Assembly: GCA_023250495.1 (NCBI GenBank) | Contig: JAHFAP010000063.1 | Span: forward strand, 1-13,387 | Direction of reading: 5' to 3' | DNA length: 13,387 bases | Origin: Deltaproteobacteria bacterium | Lineage (GTDB): Bacteria > Desulfobacterota > Binatia > UBA9968 | In this document: piece after piece, positions 12,521 through 13,387 of the stretch | Layout of the letters: the number at the start of each line of letters is the position of its first letter | Position numbering within the stretch: position 1 is the first letter of the stretch | Notes under the pieces: model-generated | The model's database searches: none | Seen by the model: the letters and a program-made list of their open reading frames with translations, nothing else | Told to the model about the DNA's origin: nothing | Made by a program: the position numbers and the translations under genes

Positions 12521-12628
12521 TTAGAGGAACGGGTTTACATAAGTGAATAGATCTAGATGATAAAGAGGTCTCACCTCATAGCGGACCGCTTTGCAAAGAC
12601 AACTTCCTCGAAGCACTTGATCGGACAT
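12521..12628 (-). pseudogene. GFA-family gene remnant C (5' part only)
   Basis: ATG at 12626-12628 with AAGGAGG upstream opens a 35-codon frame. The first 20 residues (MSDQVLRGSCLCKAVRYEVR) match the intact GFA protein, then the sequence becomes unrelated and stops at TAA 12521-12523. Over 12584-12640, 56 of 57 bases equal the intact gene, including its ribosome-binding site, by hand count. Homology ends near 12566. Only the first cysteine pair remains. It begins 15 bases after the Cache gene stop, as a real operon gene would. Confidence 0.8.
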
Positions 12629-12643
12629 CGCTGCCTCCTTCGA

Positions 12644-13129
12644 TCACTCGGTATAAATGCCGGCGCCTACGTAGATCATCTCTTTGCCCAGCTTTACTCT
12701 TTTGACGTAGCTGGATTTCTTAGAGGGTTTGGTTTGCTCCGGTTTAGGCCACAGATAATCGACCCATCCCGAATCTTTGGTTTTAAGCAGTTCAATGAAC
12801 TCCCGAGTGACAGCTTTACCATTGGCATCCTTTAGCTCAAGGTTGTTTTTTCCCTCGAGTTCGGGGAAAGCGGCATTGACAAGAGTCGTCCCCTTCATGT
12901 CATTAACGAAGATGTAGGTATCACCTTTATGCCACTCACCGCCCTTCTTCCTGAATTCAGGAAAAGCGTCCTTTCCTTTGCTTTCTATTAAAGCCGCCGC
13001 CTTGTCAACGAGAGCCTTGATTTGTTTCGCTTGCGGAGATTGGGGTTCTGGTGAAGCGGCAAAGCCTGTGGAAAAAAGTAAAAACACGCCCAAAAAGGCG
13101 AATATCACCGTATGCAGTCTTTTTCTCAT
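12644..13129 (-). CDS. Secreted single Cache-domain protein (gene Z)
   Basis: From ATG 13127-13129 the protein has 161 residues. The start is chosen for the AAGGAG eight bases upstream and because a signal peptide follows at once (RKR, then VIFAFLGVFLLF, cleavage near FAA-S at 25/26). The mature part has a helix (QAKQIKALVDKAAALIES) and then a Cache_2-like core: YIFVNDMKGTTLVNAAFPELEGKN, a helix with TREFIELLK, GWVDYLWPKP, a short KPSKKSSYVK segment and VGAGIY. Such free-standing periplasmic Cache proteins often bind small carboxylates, but no ligand can be inferred. No transmembrane signalling domain is attached. It follows the membrane-protein gene by 38 bases, suggesting one transcript. 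Confidence 0.82.
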   Translation of the reverse strand: MRKRLHTVIFAFLGVFLLFSTGFAASPEPQSPQAKQIKALVDKAAALIESKGKDAFPEFRKKGGEWHKGDTYIFVNDMKGTTLVNAAFPELEGKNNLELKDANGKAVTREFIELLKTKDSGWVDYLWPKPEQTKPSKKSSYVKRVKLGKEMIYVGAGIYTE

Positions 13130-13157
13130 TTGAGGTCTCCTTTGGAAGTAAGATTGC

Positions 13158-13221
13158 TGATGTTTTGTCATGGATCATCTGCTACTGCAACTCGTTTTTG
13201 CACGCGATGGATCTGCCCTTT
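13158..13221. repeat. Direct repeat partner of 11591-11654
   Basis: This segment covers the last 18 or so codons and ten bases of 3' spacer of the membrane protein at the right edge. The same segment, about 84% identical and ungapped, recurs 1567 bases to the left without the rest of the gene. Confidence 0.7.
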
Positions 13222-13386
13222 GAGGAATAGATACCCAACATACAAGCAGCTACCAATAATAAAAAGGTCAATCAGCAGCCACAGCGGCGTTGAAAGCCTC
13301 AGAAGAACGCCGACGATGACGGCCGCGGCGATCACTTGGAGAATTCGTATCCGCTTGACGAAACCGATGAGGCCGCAGACGACGAC
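13168..13386 (-). CDS. Membrane protein, C-terminal part (gene W)
   Basis: The gene enters from the right edge and ends at TGA 13168-13170, leaving 72 residues. It is not long enough to name a family. Two hydrophobic segments are visible, about residues 15-31 (LQVIAAAVIVGVLLRL) and 35-56 (PLWLLIDLFIIGSCLYVGY), separated by a short turn and followed by a charged tail ending VADDP. The tail is also found as the remnant W' before gene X. It is upstream of the Cache gene on the same strand and probably co-transcribed with it. Confidence 0.65.
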   Translation of the reverse strand, partial: VVVCGLIGFVKRIRILQVIAAAVIVGVLLRLSTPLWLLIDLFIIGSCLYVGYLFLKGQIHRVQKRVAVADDP

Positions 13387-13387
13387 A

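Noticed and set aside
1..13387. CRISPR arrays, tRNA, rRNA, complete insertion sequences
   Set aside because: No regularly spaced identical repeats, no cloverleaf-type sequences, no rRNA segments and no transposase motifs were seen on either strand.

Overview
The window is a piece of a bacterial chromosome. It is GC-rich in genes and AT-rich in a few spacers. Nearly all proteins are bacterial housekeeping or general metabolic families. The mix (FdhD, GTP-type PEP carboxykinase, unimodular QueF, DnaB) together with short dispersed palindromic repeats in the spacers resembles uncultured soil or subsurface lineages such as Deltaproteobacteria-like, Rokubacteria or NC10 genomes. That placement is an impression; no rRNA or other phylogenetic marker strong enough to fix it is present.

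Region 1 (1-1911) holds the 3' end of fdhD on the + strand, converging on a two-gene minus-strand operon: a TenA/PqqC-like (haem-oxygenase-fold) protein followed, with a 4-base GTGA overlap, by a secreted retropepsin-like aspartic protease with a DUF4124 head. Region 2 (1912-7369) is a run of five + strand genes: queF, pckG, a HAD phosphatase, a dienelactone hydrolase and dnaB. These look like separately working core genes rather than one pathway. Region 3 (7370-9897) is minus-strand metabolism: a family-3 O-methyltransferase, a zinc alcohol dehydrogenase and an isoprenylcysteine-methyltransferase-like membrane protein.

Region 4 (9895-13387) is the accessory part and the most interesting. All genes read on the minus strand. 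In transcriptional order they are: a membrane protein cut by the window edge (W), a secreted Cache protein (Z), a truncated GFA gene start (gfaC'), a protein of five tandem helix-turn-helix-like repeats (Y), a truncated end of a W paralogue (W'), an uncharacterised 103-residue protein (X), a second truncated GFA start (gfaB'), a ribbon-helix-helix/MazF toxin-antitoxin pair, and one intact GFA-family gene. The same two sequences recur around different cargo: the W 3' end before Z and X, and the GFA 5' end after them. This suggests an ancestral tandem array 'W - cargo - GFA' that was broken at two places, exactly where gene Y and the toxin-antitoxin pair now sit.

Gene Y is the best candidate for something undescribed. 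It carries five copies of a strictly spaced W/LLG/D/A/V/R/I motif, basic throughout, with no visible catalytic domain. No tRNA, rRNA, CRISPR array or complete insertion sequence was found. No stretch above about 300 bases lacks content: the longest spacer between intact genes (10949-11251) holds the toxin-antitoxin promoter/operator and gfaB'.
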